From the NCBI RefSeq assembly GCF_030867095.1, contig NC_081824.1, positions 140,769,433 through 140,833,432 on the forward strand: a stretch of DNA of 64,000 bases, given 5' to 3'. The notes under the pieces were generated by a model that was given only the letters and a program-made list of their open reading frames with translations, had not been told where the DNA came from and did no database searches. Below are positions 1 to 12,090 of this stretch, one piece after another. The DNA comes from Alligator mississippiensis. Lineage: Eukaryota > Chordata > Crocodylia > Alligatoridae. The translations under genes and the position numbers were made by a program. Positions within the stretch are counted from its first letter, which is position 1; each line of letters begins with the position of its first letter.

Positions 1-720
1 CCTCCTTGGAGGTCCAATGACAGTCAAAAAAAAAGGCACTGGCTAAATCTGTTCAGAAGTGCTAATACATAAGGCACATATTTTTTAATGCTTCCTGTAA
101 CTTCAGAGGAGATCCTGAGGTATATCCAAATCCTTCAGTAATCATTCTTTGCACTTATATATAAAGGTTTTCATCTAAGCAAACGTCTTAAAGTAGTTTA
201 GTAAAAAGCATTTCATGGCTTTTGAAATGTAAAAGTGGTGGAAAAGACCCTAGGGCATCTCAGTACTACAAAGCATATGGCTGCTATGTTCCAGTGGAGA
301 ACTCCCAAGTTCAGCTGCAAGCGTGAAGGAAAGTTTGGGCAAGAATGAAGGAAATAAGCAGGGCCCCATCTTCCTCTCGCGTAGAAAATACCGGAGAAAA
401 ATACCACAGAGAATGTTGTGATGTTAGACACTGTTTCTGCTGCTCCCTCTTTTGAGGAAGGATGTGAACCCCCATGTGCACTCACTTACCTATGAATTGA
501 TAAAGCAGGAAGCCAGGCCTCTAAACACACTGGAGTATGACAATTTGCATGAAAAAAATCAAACCATAAGGGCATCTGTATACAGAACCAATAAGCACAG
601 TAGTGTTGCATGGCTGTCCTTTGCTTTGGCTGAATGCTTTTGAGTAAATGCAGTTGATCTCCTAGAGCTTTTTGAGACTTTTGTAACTTACCCTGAGCAT
701 GTCCTAACATTCATTAATGT
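1..720. other. Upstream flank, no gene seen
   Basis: AT-rich non-coding sequence. The short open frames here show no family similarity that I recognise and their codon use looks random. It belongs to the long flank upstream of QKI. Confidence 0.5.
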
Positions 721-910
721 GCTGTAGTTACTGTGCATTTAGTTTAGTACTTTCTTAATGACCGAATACACAGTAACTACATTTACTGTGTAGTAGTGCC
801 AGCACATTTTTTTGTAACACTTACTGTGCAGTAGCCTAATAATGCTGTGCAGTAGGTTATTAGCATGGTTTTTGACAGTCTCACTACTGCACAGTATTAT
901 TAGGCTACCG
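721..910. repeat. Hairpin MITE with a 24/25 inverted repeat
   Basis: Arms at 831-855 and 884-908 pair at 24 of 25 positions around a 28-nt loop. The preceding 110 bp hold several further ACTGTG and CAGTAG motifs in both orientations, as expected for a folded-over MITE. Bases 821-840 match 35403-35422 at 18 of 20 positions, so a second member of the family lies in the intron. The family name is not known to me and no target duplication was resolved. Confidence 0.6.
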
Positions 911-1244
911 TCCAGGAAGCGTCTTGTGTAGATGTGACCACAGTTTGTTTCTTTCCAAGCCTTCTACCAGAAGGGGAAAATCTGTGGTTATAAAATGTAA
1001 AGAATGCTGAGGCAAGGATTTGGGGTCCCGGGAGGTGAGCTGTCTGCTGAGAGCCTATATTTGGGATGTGCAGAAAGACTGCCAAGGCTCACCGATCCCT
1101 CAGTGGTTTTCAAACTGTTTTGCAGAACCCTGGGGTTCCATGAAGAGACTGGAGGTAATGGTGAAGTGGGGCAGGAGTGGTATGCCACCCTTGCCAGGCT
1201 GGGTTGACTGGCTTTGCATCAAACAGACTAGGATTCGTGAACCT

Positions 1245-3577
1245 GAGATGGGGAAAGTATGAGGTCAGCAGAACTAAGCTGCTAGACTTCAAAAAGGCAG
1301 ATTTCAACTGATACAAGGAGTTAATGGGCATGTTGCCATGGGAAGACAGATTGAAGGATAAGGCACCCAAGAGGGCTGGAAGCTTCTAAAGGGCACACTA
1401 TTGGCAGCCCAACAAGAAACTGTTCTGATACGATGGAAGTATAAGAAGAATGGCAAGAGACCAATGTGGCTGCATGAGGAGCTTCTTGGATGCCTCAAAT
1501 GCAAAAGGAAAGCATATGGGCAATGGAAAGGTGGATAGGTCATTAAGGAAGTATACCAGGAAACAACAAGAACTTGCAGGAACAAAATCAGGAAGGCAAA
1601 GGGGCGGGGGGGGCGCATAAAAATGAGCTGTGAGGGAAGTTAAAGACAACAAGGAGAGGTTTTATAAGCATGTTAACCAGAAAAAAAGGCCCAGAAAATT
1701 GCAGGTTCACTGTTAAATAGCCGGCATGGAGAACTCTAACAGAAGCTGCAAGGGAGACAGAGCTACTTGACAGTTACTTTGCTGTTAACCTGCCACCAGA
1801 CACCTAATAAAGACTACTTGGATAAGGAAGGGGTGAGATAACAAAAAAACTAGAGAGCTCTTAATGAATGAATTCAAGTCGGCAGGGCCTAATGAACTTT
1901 ATGCCAGGGTACTACAGGAACGGGCAGACAACATCTCTGAACCCTTGGCAGTGATCTTCACGAATTCATGGGAGATGGGCGAGGTACCAGAAGACTGGAA
2001 AAAGGCCAATGTAGTGTCCCTCTTTAAAAAAAAAGGCAACAAAGAGGATCTGGGGAACTGCAGACCAGTTAACCTCATGTCAATACCTGGGAAGTTACTA
2101 GACAATATCCTAAGAAAATCCATTTTCAAGCATTTGGAGGAGGAAAGGCTGTTCACAAGCAGCCAGCATGGATTTATGATGAAATCATTCCAAATCAATT
2201 TGCTTTCTTTCTTCAACAAGATAGCTAGTTGGGTGGGAGAAGGGAATGCTGTGATATAGTGTATCTGGATGGCTTTTGATATGGTTCCATGTGATCTTTT
2301 CAAACAAAGTGAAGAAATGTAGGCTGAAAAAAACTACTATATGGTGGATTGACAACTGGCTCTGTAGCCACCAGCAAAATTATAAATCAATCCATGTCAG
2401 AATGGCAGGAGTTTTTGAATGGAGTCCCCCAAGAGTCCATCCTGGGCCAGTGCTGCTCACCATGTTTACTGTATTAATAATGTGGATGCTGGCATAGGAA
2501 GCTTCTTGAGCAAAACTGCAGACAACACAGAACTAGGAAGGACTGTGAACATGCTGAAGGACAGGAGCACAATGCAGAAGGATCTTAACAGCTTGCAAAA
2601 CTGGGCTGAAGCTTGAAGTTTAATGCTGACAAATGCAAGGTATTATACTTTAAGATAACCCCCCCACCCAGTAACTGGATTTTAATTATGAAAAAATTAC
2701 GACAAATTAATAAATTGTCCACGTACAGATTCTAATTATTGGGGGAGGGGCTATCTTAAATTTGAAGTTGTCTTGGATTCAGGTAACTACAATCTCTTTC
2801 TTGCTGCACAGAGAAAACACAGACCAATGGCTTGAAGTTGCAGCAGTCAGGAAAAACTTCATCACTGTTAGAACTGTGCGGCAATGGAATAGACTGCCTA
2901 GGGAAGCTGTGGACTCTCCATCATTGGAGGTGTTCAAGAGGTTGGGCAGGCATTAGTCAGGGATGATCTAGGAGTAGCTATGCCTGTGCTTTATTATGGG
3001 TACGCCCTATGCTTCTGGGCTTTGCTGTTTGCCACATGGGGCCAGGAAGGATTTTTTTCCCTTTCCTGTTGATACATATGTCAGGGTGGTCTTTTTTCCT
3101 CATTCCTTCAAAGCACTGCGTGTTGGCTGCAGCTAGTACTGATGATTTTGAGTTGGGTGTGCCAATGCTTCTGGTTGAAACAAATCTGGAGGGTCCTGGC
3201 TAGAGTGTTTTAACCCTCCACTCAGGGTTGGACCTTGGGTCAGGGAGGAATTTTACTCCACGGTCAGACTGCAGGGAGTTTTGCCTTCCTTTGGCGTGGG
3301 GGGCATGGCCCTCTTCCTTGCATTGCTCGAGTGTATTTTAACAACTGTCGCAGCAGCAGAACATTAGCCAGCATTGTTGCCCTGTTTTACCTTTAGTAGG
3401 TTAGGGTGTTAAACTTTGTGATTGTGTCAGGGTTGACTGTGTAGTTTTACTAACAGACTGGACAATTGATTTGTATAGGATGGTTTGGGTAGGGATGAAC
3501 CTGGCAGGGAGGCTGGACTAGGTGACCTCTGAAGGTCCCTTCCAGCCCTACTTTTCTATGATCCTATGATTTCGTCT
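1245..3577 (+). mobile_element. Decayed CR1 LINE, endonuclease-RT linker to 3' end
   Basis: This is a non-LTR retrotransposon remnant of the CR1 clade. At 1283-1620 the translation follows the CR1 linker between endonuclease and reverse transcriptase (a DFKKADFN-like start, then a KRPMWLHEELL-like stretch). At 1864-2259 a 131-codon open frame carries the RT signature DWKKANVV, a lysine-rich FKK stretch and NCRPVNL. Later RT and C-terminal sequence (GVPQ-like, then NRLPREAVDSPS) continues in several frames with stops. The 3' end at about 3530-3577 has the CR1 trailer with CTATGATCCTATGAT. Many frameshifts and stops mean it is dead and old. A small MITE interrupts it near 2645-2765. Confidence 0.9.
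2645..2765. mobile_element. About 120-bp MITE nested in the CR1
   Basis: The ends are inverted: a TTTAAGATA plus C-run on the left, and a G-run plus TATCTTAAA on the right. The inner sequence aligns with the left part of the element at 41817-43737 (same order of an ATTAGATT-like block, a TAATTTTCC-like block and GTACAGA). It interrupts CR1 reading between a KCKVLYF-like and an RKNFITVRTVRQWN-like stretch. It looks like an internally deleted relative of that larger family. Confidence 0.65.
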
Positions 3578-4629
3578 TCCATTTTTTAACTTGTATAAAA
3601 AGACATTCTGTATTTAACAAAGGTAAATACAGTATTTATAAAGAATTACAAAGAATTACTCAGAAGGAACAATACCTATCAAGGGCTATGCAACATGAAA
3701 TAATATTTTGTCATGCTTTCAGATTGACAAACAATACTTTATTACCAAACTACACTAATAAAAACCAACACCTGTGCTTTGCCTAAAAGTTTTACAGATG
3801 GCTATGTCTGGCTACATACAAGATAAACTCCTTATGGGTAACGACTGCTGCCATTTACATTTACAACATGAAGCACAGATAATACTTCACTAATAAATCA
3901 TAGTGCAAATCAACGAACATGTACCTGTACAGTTTGGGTCTGCTAATGTGTGAATTAGTATTTCCATGTTAAAGTGCTACTTACTTTAATCTATTCACAA
4001 ACAATACATTTAAGGTTGAAAGTGCCTCGGTTGTATCTAGCAACAACCAGCCCAGCATTAAGCCTTACCAAAATACTGGCCTCCTAAAGAGAAATCTGTA
4101 TTGGAATGTCTGGAAATCAATTCTGTGTCATCTAATCTCTAATTTGCCATCACCAAACCTGATTAAGGTCATCCTCCTCAACCTTAGCCTGGCCACCTCT
4201 TTCAGTCTATGGTGGAAACATGTTGCTGGTTATATTATTTGTTACATAAAATACTCTTTATTTTTAAGACTATACTTTTAACTATAGCAAGAAAGCTGCA
4301 ATTAGAAGGAAATATCCATAACTTTAAAAGACTACACTTTTAACTACAGCAACTGAGACAGGTTGGATTAACCTAAAAAAAAGTTGTAGGTACATTGTTT
4401 CTTAAAATAGATAGGTATATTACCTCTTAAAATAATGTTAAAGGTACATTAGAAAATGGGACGTTATAAAGTTGACTCAATATTAACACCCAATGGCTAG
4501 CATAAATCAGACTGGTGATGGCGAGATCTATGCAGGATTACACTAAAGCTAAAAACTGTCAAGATTCTTTATTTTTTCATTTCCAAATAGTCTACTATCA
4601 GAATATTTCAAAAGGTGCACAACTTTTTT

Positions 4630-4740
4630 TATAAAAAGAAGGGTGATTGCGCCCGAATGCTTGCAAAGAACCTTTTTTCAACTACTCAGTTGGTTTAATA
4701 AAAGATATCACATCTACCCAAAGAACCTTGCCAACTTTTT
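4630..4740 (-). repeat. Interspersed repeat, TTTTATTAGATCAACT type, reverse copy
   Basis: The reverse complement matches 11197-11310 almost throughout, including the shared block GATATCACATCTACCCAAAG. A third, forward copy lies at 6385-6560. Such copies look like pieces of a widespread sauropsid repeat. I do not know its formal name. Confidence 0.65.
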
Positions 4741-6384
4741 ATAAAACATTTATATGCGATAACTGGACTTAATTTGCTATGACATTATTCTAATCTGTAC
4801 TACTTACTGCTCCAACTGGGTACAGACAGGTTATTTTACACTCTTTTTTTCCTACTCCCTGGGAACTTCTATCCCTTTTTCCACTCCTACTCAGATTTGG
4901 TTTTCCCTTCCCTTGCTGCCTCCTCCTTTTCCCCACTGACATGCCCAAGGTGAATCTGGCCCATATAGCACTTCATTCTCAGCTTTTGCTGGGTATGATG
5001 CAAAGTGACACTGACCTGTGTGCATGGTTCCTCACAGACCCTGTAAAGAAAAACCTGCAAGACACTGACTATGCACTTAACAATTCTACTAGTGCAGCAT
5101 GAACTGTAAGAATCTATACATTACAGGAACTCCTTAGGAAATTGAAAGGATGTTTTTGTATGGAAAATGCAGGTAAACAACATTCCAGGTGACTGAACTA
5201 TACTAATCTGGCATGGCACGACTGTAAGGACGCTGACGTGGTAATAATAAAAGAACTAAGAGACTCCAGTGCAGTACAGTATTCATATAAGATAGAGCTA
5301 CCATAAAAATACCTACAGAGGCACTAGTTATTTATAAAATGCTTCATGCTTTGACTTCATTACTGAAAGTGAACCCACGTTTAAGATTTATCAAGCCACC
5401 CTAATTTGATGAACCACAGGAAACAGAAGGAAAGGAAATGTGGAATGGGTTTCTTCCTGGGAAGGCTGCCAGGAGAAAGACTTAGGTGGAAGGTGGAGAG
5501 ACTATTTTCTTGATCTTTTTCTCCCCTGTTTTCAATTAAAAATAAATAAATCCTGTTCGTCAGTAAATATTCTTGTAAATGCTATAAGAGACTAGTGAAA
5601 CATGGCAGTAGGTTCAATACTAATTCAAGTGAAGCCTTGTTTAATTAATTTCTCTCCTCTTGCCAAATTCCACGGGCAATCCCCTCCTCACCCCCCCAAA
5701 AGAAGACCTAAACAGTACAAGAAGAGCAAGAAAGCTCCTATCTTTTTTCTCTTCCTTGTCTTTTCCTCTCCTGCACAGAACTTTCCAAAATACTAATGGT
5801 AATGCTTCTGTGAGCAAAGGTACAGCCTGAAGTGTCTTGCATTTTAGGGCTGGAGCTCTGACATGATACTTAGTTTTGTAATGGATAAAGTGGATCAAGG
5901 TGGTGCCAATATTGGCAGATAAAGTCTTGGAGAGGATGTCGATCTCATTTTCTTGGCTAAAATTTCAGGCAGTGGGGCTCACATAGAGTAAACCCAGAGT
6001 ACTGGTTTACCTGACAAAGAATTTTTTCCTGGGATTCTATGTACAGGCTCATTGTTGCACTTGAAGTACCTGTGAAGCATCAATTTTGCTGTGGGTCAAT
6101 CAAGATGAATTGCCCTTCAAGATGCATATGTAAATGATTATGTCCTCTGCTCCACTTCCCCACCATGTCTTCAATATCACTAATTATAAGATACTGTTAA
6201 TTCTCTTGTTGACTTTCAGAGTGGGCAGCGTTATGCTCTTTTCTCTTAGGTTGCAATAGGTAATTGTGTAAATTGTTTTTTCCTACGCTTGTTCCACAGT
6301 GGTATTCTGTCTAATGTGTAAAAGTATGTGTCCTTAACACACTAGTTCATAGTGGGCAGCAATACCAGAATGCTGACAACATCC

Positions 6385-6560
6385 AGCAGTCAGTGTGGTA
6401 TCTTTTATTAGATCAACTAAACAGTTGCAAAAAAAACTTACTTCATTTTTAAGCTTTCAGGCACATGCACCCTTCCTCAGGCATAAGAGAATGCAAAGAC
6501 TGTAATATTAGAATTAAGGAGAATTAGACTAACACGGCTACAACCTTATCTCCGACAACA
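6385..6560 (+). repeat. Interspersed repeat, TTTTATTAGATCAACT type
   Basis: It runs from GGTATCTTTTATTAGATCAA through AAGCTTTCAGGCACATGCAC and CCTTCCTCAGGCA to AGACTAACACGGCTACAAC. The last block links this family to the CTAACACGGCTAC-ended repeats common in turtles and crocodilians. No coding capacity is seen. Confidence 0.65.
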
Positions 6561-7290
6561 TCCAGCTGTACTTGTGTCAGCTGTGCTGTGATTTATTAAA
6601 CCCTAAAGTCTGGGACCTGCCTCTGTGAGAGATCACATTGCTTCCCCCATGTCAGATACTAAACACAGCTATGATTATGTAAGGGCACTCAAGTTAGATT
6701 CCCCTTATTATATATGAGGAAGCTGAAGTCTGGGTCTTCTGAGTCAGAGATTTAGAAGATACCTCCTCCCACTCCACCATCCAAGAGCTCAAGTTCAAGG
6801 ACCTTTCAGACATGCTTCAAAATTAAAACATCACACTTATTTGATGATATTGGGGTGAACACGAAGAAAATTTGGGAACAAAAGCCTTTTTGGAGTTTTT
6901 CATTATCATTGTCTGTTGGATGAAGGAAACTGCATGTACTTGAATACTTAAGACTATTGGCTGGCAGAGTGACTTGGATGCAAGCTAATTATTGTCATGG
7001 CACTCCAATTTTGTATAAGCATTCTTTTTTTAATGTACAAAAAAAGTACATCCGTGTGTGTGCATAACTTAAAAATGTGTGGGTTATGAGTCATTTTTGC
7101 TTAATTTGGCAATTTCAGCAGATATCAAGAACAAGCTCAAAGACTGGATGGCCACCAGTGGTGTTGATCTTTTTGGCATATACACCAAAGTTAAGTGCAG
7201 CCCCCTCCCCAGTGCTGCTCAGATTTCAATCCCCGTCCCCCTCTTTTCTCTGCATACCTGAGAAGAGTTTGCAGCACCAGAATGGAGGCC

Positions 7291-7309
7291 GGGGGGGGGG
7301 GGGGGGGGG
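7291..7309. repeat. 19-nt G homopolymer
   Basis: A run of 19 guanines sits in a locally GC-rich stretch (about 7195-7420). Its length is prone to sequencing error. Confidence 0.9.
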
Positions 7310-7626
7310 TGGATCCAGCCTTCAGCTGTGTGGAACAGCAGGGACAGGATGCTGTTGCTAGAGCAGGTGTCAGAACCAAGAGGCAGGTTAACTCTTCCCT
7401 GGCCCCATAACTGCTGCAGTTATGAGACCAGTGAGGATCTAAAATCCTGAATTTGGCAGTCACTGAGGGGCCAGAAAAGGGTTATCTTTCCTCTCTGCAG
7501 TGACACCTGACACCTCTTTCCTAAGTTTCCTGCCTTTCTCCATGCTCTGGAGGCTTAAACCCTCTGCCTCCATTTCAGCACCTCCCTTTACTGAGCACCT
7601 TCCCCTCTCACTCATGGCATGTGGGC

Positions 7627-7669
7627 CATGGACTGGCCACTCCTGAGCTACACTATTTCACTGGAAGTG
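7627..7669. repeat. Left arm of a perfect 43-nt inverted repeat
   Basis: These 43 bases are the exact reverse complement of 8836-8878, about 1.17 kb away. The match stops sharply at both ends. Read in reverse, the arm contains CAGGAGTGGCCAG, which resembles a hAT terminus. Confidence 0.9.
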
Positions 7670-8439
7670 GTTCCTCCAGATCACAATTAAAGTATACCAA
7701 GTGAGGCAAGTTGGGGACAACTGTACTATCCCTGCTGAACTTAACACTACTCTATTATTACAAAAGTTAGTTCTTCAGAACTGACAATTTGACAAGCTCT
7801 AAATTCACTTAATTATTAAAACAGAGAGAGCCCACTCACTCAATGATGTTCATAAAGCATTCTTCAAGCACTTTAAGATCATAAGTCATTCTTAGAGTTG
7901 AATATGGAAACTTTAATTTAGCAAGTGTATATTATAACTTGCATCTAAAAATGACCTAATTATAGCAGCCTGAAGACCAACTTGTCTGTATGATAGACAG
8001 TTTAGTAGGCTTTTCTAATATGTGAACGGTTTGCCAAGGACGGGGGAACCCTTTAAACTTGCAAAAAGCAAAACAACCTGTTTCAATTTTAACACTGATC
8101 TGACATCAGGTGCAGGAAGACACAAGAGCCGGTGGCAGAACACTTCAACTTCCCTGGACCACAGGATTGCTGTTCTCAGGCAAAACAAAACAAAAAAAGA
8201 AAAAAAAAAGCAGTTTGAACAAGAAATTGTAGAACAAGAAATCATCCACAGGCTGGACTGTGCGAAGTATGGTTTAAGCAGGGACTATAGATTCTTATCG
8301 CATTACCTAGATTCACTTTCCTGACCCCTTTGTTCCTATAGGTTCTTTGCTTGTAAGCCTCTCCTAGCATCCCTCCTCCCCCTGCTTTCCTGCCTATTGT
8401 ATTCTAATCACTTCATACTCTACTTCTCATTCGACTTTC

Positions 8440-8510
8440 ACAGAATTTGATGAAGTGAATGTGGGTTCATGAAAGCCTGTACTATATATATCTTATTTAG
8501 TTAGGCTATG
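8440..8510 (+). repeat. Fragment of a GAAAGCTT-type interspersed repeat
   Basis: GATGAAGTGAATGTGGGTTC, then ATGAAAGCCT and a TTAGTTAGGCTATGAAAGG-like tail, follow the layout of a common sauropsid repeat. Other pieces lie at 41215-41345, 56230-56325 and 60905-60990. Confidence 0.5.
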
Positions 8511-8835
8511 AAAGGCAGAAGGCAGGGTAGATATGCACCTCTAACAGCCATGCTTCGAATATAGGTGACATACTACTGAAGAATCTAAATGAAGAAACTG
8601 AGATTTCAACTTTGCTATCCCCTCTCTGGGAACAGAACTAATATTGTATATAATGAACGTTACTGAATAGGGGGACATTCAGCCTAATTCAGGGGTGGGC
8701 AATTATTTTGGGTGGCGGGTCACTTACCAAGTTTTGGTGAGTTGTCAAGGGTTGCGCACAGAGAATATTTCATAAGATAGCATTTTAACAAATTATAGAT
8801 AAAAAAATCCTATACTGAAAATCAAATATCTATTT

Positions 8836-8878
8836 CACTTCCAGTGAAATAGTGTAGCTCAGGAGTGGCCAGTCCATG
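8836..8878. repeat. Right arm of the perfect 43-nt inverted repeat
   Basis: This is the exact reverse complement of 7627-7669. It lies within the 8690-11725 element, between its two left-end-like sequences. Confidence 0.9.
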
Positions 8879-9299
8879 AATAGGGGGAACATGCAGCAGA
8901 CCTACCTCCAGGGGGGGCATGATGCACAGGGGCGGGCAATTATTTTGGGTGGAGGGCTGCTTAACGAAGTTTGGTGAGCTTTCAAGGGCCACATGGGTAG
9001 CCCTTCCCCTTGAAAGTTGCTGCCCCCCCCACCCCGTTGCCATCTTGGGACCAGATGTTCCACCCATGACCCTTGACCCCCAACTTTTCCACTAGAAGTC
9101 CCTCCCCTTGCCTCCTGGAAATATTCCTTTTTGGAGGGGGGGCATTGCCATCTTAAAACCAGAAAAAAAACAAATTGTACACTAAAAGTCTAACACCTAC
9201 TATAATATATATGAATTTTATTATAAGAAATACTTTTGTCATGATTTGGGTTTGTGTACTATAGAGAGGATTGCATAATAACTAAAACATACATTCTTA

Positions 9300-9510
9300 G
9301 TCTTGGATATTGTGTGTGGGAGGTGTGGTTGGGGTATGTGTGGGGTTGGGGATGTGGTTGGGGGTGTGTGTGTATGGTGGGGTGTGTGGGGAAGTTGTGT
9401 GGGTGTGGCTGTGTGTGGGGGTATAGGGTATGTTAGAGGGTGTGTATATGTGGGAAGGTGTGGGTGCAGGGTGTGGGTGGGTGAGTGGCATTTGTGGGGT
9501 GTGAGGAAAG
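9300..9510. repeat. GT-rich low-complexity tract
   Basis: Degenerate GGTGTGTGT and GGGGTGT runs account for the long open frames on both strands here. There is no protein similarity. Confidence 0.8.
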
Positions 9511-11080
9511 GTGGTGGGACATGGGGATTCCCACCCTACACTCCTACCATGGTGCAGCAGCAGGCAGGGGCGCTCGGGGCTCCTGTGCCTGGCGGAGGTG
9601 CTGATGCCTGGCGGCCCGTGGCTCCAGCCAGCACTGCACATTGCGGTGAGTGGCGCAGTCCGCACCAGGCTGTCTCTATCGCTGGTGCTTCCCATCGTGC
9701 ACCTGGAGGCCTCACAGTTGTACAGCACAGGAGGGAAGCCTCATAAGGAGTGGGGGTTCCTTCCTGTGCCAGGCTGTGTATGTGTGGTGGGGAACACTGG
9801 TGATAGAGATGGCCCGGCAGGGGTTGTGCTCCTCACCATGATGTGTAGTGCTGGCTAGAACCACATGCTGCTGGTCACCAGTCCCTGTGCCGGGCACACA
9901 CGCCCCTGCCTGCTGCTGCTGCTGCCTGCTGGGCCTGTGTACCATGAGTGGAACATGGGGGGTCCCCCTACCCCCCACCCTCCCTCACACCCACATGCTG
10001 CCCACCCAAGCTCTGTGCTGCAGGCCTCTCTGGGTGCTGGCTTCATGCTGCCGCCAGCTCCAGCCCCACACTCCTGCCTAGCTGCAGCTTTGCCTTCATC
10101 CCTGCCACTTCCCTACCTGGTGTCTGGAGCAAGCAGGATGCCTGGGAAGCCAAGAAGGTTCCTAGTGGCCGCAGCAGCCCCGCCTGAAAGCTGTGTCTTC
10201 CACCCTTGAGGGTAGGAGCGAGTAGCAATAGAGTATTTTGGGGGGTGTATACATGGGTTCCTCGCTCCCACCCACATGGGTGGAAGGGCTGGGTGGGGTA
10301 AAATTAATTGGTGGATGCCGTGGGTTAGATGGAAGTGCGTGGCAGGCTAGATCTGGCCTTATTTTGCCTGCCCCTGGTGATGCAGGTGTGTTTTCCCCCC
10401 GCTGTCTCATCCAGCCCATGGCTGCCCTCATGGTACGCCACATGGGGCTGAGCACCACCTGCTCTACACTCCTGCTCACACCCATCAATGGCACTGCCCA
10501 GCCCTGGCCAGTGCACAGGTTGTTAGTAGGGCTGCTCCTGGAGCTGCCTGGGTACTGCTTGGCTCCCCCTGCCTACAGCAGCTCCTCCTTCTGTGCTTGC
10601 TGTGCCACTCCAGGCATGGGGGAGGCTGCAGCTGGGTGGCTCCTGCCACAGCATGCAGGGCTCCAGCTCCCAGCCACCTTCCACGTGCTCAGCTGCCTGC
10701 AGGTGGCTGCTCATTGCACTGGGTGGGCAGAGCAGGTGGAAGGGGGCCAGGAACTGGAGCTGGAGCCCCTGCATGCTGAGGCAGGCGCTGCCTGGCTGCA
10801 GCTTTCTCCACTCCTAGCTGGGCATGTGGTGCCTAGCATGTCCCCACAGCTTCCCCATGCTACCTGCTGCCCAGAGCAGCACAGCTGGAACAGGAGGAGG
10901 AGCTGTTGGAGGCAGTGGGAGCTGAGCAGTATATAGGCAGCTGCAGCAGCAGCAGTGGGAACAGCCCCACCAGGAAGCTGTACATGCTGGCTGGGACTGT
11001 GCCTTAATGGGTGTGGGTGGGAGCGTGGCGTGGACCGCCCTGGATGGGCATGGGTGGGCTCAGCCCCATGAAGAGCAACA
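9511..11080. other. GC-rich transposon interior, no gene
   Basis: CAG/CTG-rich sequence gives several overlapping open frames on both strands, the longest 232 codons at 10238-10936. They are rich in Cys, Ala, Leu, Pro and Trp with no domain I recognise. They lie between the ends of the hAT-like element, so I treat them as compositional. Confidence 0.6.
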
Positions 11081-11196
11081 CGGGCCGAATCCAATCAGTT
11101 GGCAGCATTGTGGCCAGGCGTATGATAATTATATCTGTATGATGATTTCAGCTCTTGTACAATGTACAATCAAGAATACTAAGTGTTCAACATGTA

Positions 11197-11340
11197 CTGG
11201 GCAGGCAAGGCTCTTTGGGTAGATGTGATATCTTTTATTAGATCAACTGAATAGTTGGAAAAAAGGTCTTAGCAAGCTTTCAGGCGCAGTTGCCCTTCAT
11301 CAGGCACAGGGAGTCTCTGCTGGGCTGAAGCTCCAAGGAG
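11197..11340 (+). repeat. Interspersed repeat, TTTTATTAGATCAACT type
   Basis: It is the forward counterpart of 4630-4740, with the blocks CTTTGGGTAGATGTGATATC, TTTTATTAGATCAACTGAAT, AGCAAGCTTTCAGGCGCAG and CCCTTCATCAGGCACAGG. Confidence 0.65.
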
Positions 11341-11986
11341 TGAGAGAAGCTAAAAGTGTAGAGGGTTGTCAGTGAAACTGACCCAGTAAAATGTACTATT
11401 ATTTTCAAGGCAGCGTGTCCATGTAGCCTGTGCAAAACTCAAGTCACTCTCAGGGAGTCTCACCTGACTTTGAGGTCAGTGCTTTCTTATGACGGCTCGC
11501 CTCAAAATAAAGCTTCAACTTTGATCCAGTTCTCAATAACTCCCTCATCGGCATGTTACAGCGAACAACATAAAGTGAAGAGGACAACTTAACTTATTTG
11601 CATATGTATTTGCATAGTTTTTCAGCAAATCCGACCCTTTCGGGCTTCCAATATGATAATTTCATCTGCAAGACCTAGGCGCGCTGGCTGCATGCGGCCC
11701 GTGGGCCATATTTTGCCCATCTCTAGCCCAACTCCTCCTTACGCCCGTCCCTTTAATGTCGGGGGGGCATTAGGACGGGAGAAAAATTGAGGAAGGGCTA
11801 CGCCTTTTTTTTTTGGTCAGACGTGAGAAGCATTAGAGGCTCGAGGCCTGCAGCCCCTCAGCCCAGTGGGGCGCGGGGCCCCCACCCCACCCCACCCCGT
11901 CCGCCCGGCTGAGAGGGGAGAAGTAGCGTGGGAGGGGCCCCACAACCTCCCCACTTTAAAGGCTGCCAGTCGCGCCACTCCCGCGG

Positions 11987-11998
11987 CGCGCATGCGCA
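11987..11998. promoter_or_regulatory. NRF1-type palindrome
   Basis: CGCGCATGCGCA matches the consensus YGCGCAYGCGCR at all 12 positions. Confidence 0.7.
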
Positions 11999-12048
11999 CT
12001 GCCCCCTTTCCGCTCGCGCACTATGCAAGCAGCGTGCGAAGGCGGCGG

Positions 12049-12060
12049 CGCGCATGCGCC
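12049..12060. promoter_or_regulatory. Second NRF1-type palindrome
   Basis: CGCGCATGCGCC matches the NRF1 consensus at 11 of 12 positions, with C at the final R. It lies 62 bp after the first site. Confidence 0.6.
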
Positions 12061-12079
12061 CGCTCCTCTCCTCCCGTCA

Positions 12080-12087
12080 TACGTCAC
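12080..12087 (+). promoter_or_regulatory. CRE-like site
   Basis: TACGTCAC differs by one base from the full CREB/ATF palindrome TGACGTCA half-site context and keeps the CGTCA core. It directly precedes the GC-box run. Confidence 0.5.
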
Positions 12088-12090
12088 GCC

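Larger units (their letters stand above)
3578..8439. other. Upstream flank, mostly unique AT-rich DNA
   Basis: No gene is supported. Apart from two copies of a common interspersed repeat (listed separately), a 19-G run at 7291-7309 and one arm of a long inverted repeat (7627-7669), the sequence looks unique and non-coding. Confidence 0.5.
8690..11725. mobile_element. 3.0-kb non-autonomous hAT-like element (composite)
   Basis: The left end begins CAGGGGTGGGCAATTATTTT. The right end, read in reverse, begins TAGAGATGGGCAAAATATGG. Flanks are GCCTAATT (8682-8689) and GCCCAACT (11726-11733), an 8-bp duplication with two transitions, as expected for hAT elements. Both ends match the ends of the element at 52404-53367, which lies in opposite orientation, and this supports the boundaries. 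The interior has no transposase. It holds GT-rich DNA (9300-9500), GC-rich DNA (9500-11080), a second left-end-like sequence starting at 8927, one arm of the 43-nt inverted repeat and an interspersed repeat at 11197-11340. Its right end lies only about 150 bp from the QKI CpG island. Confidence 0.7.

Noticed and set aside
1101..1140. CAGTGGTTTTCAAACTG, like a hAT terminus
   Set aside because: No matching right end or duplication was found before the CR1 starts, so it is not called as an element.
10238..10936. 232-codon open frame in GC-rich DNA
   Set aside because: It lies inside a hAT-like element, competes with open frames on the other strand and shows no domain. The length is explained by GC-rich composition.
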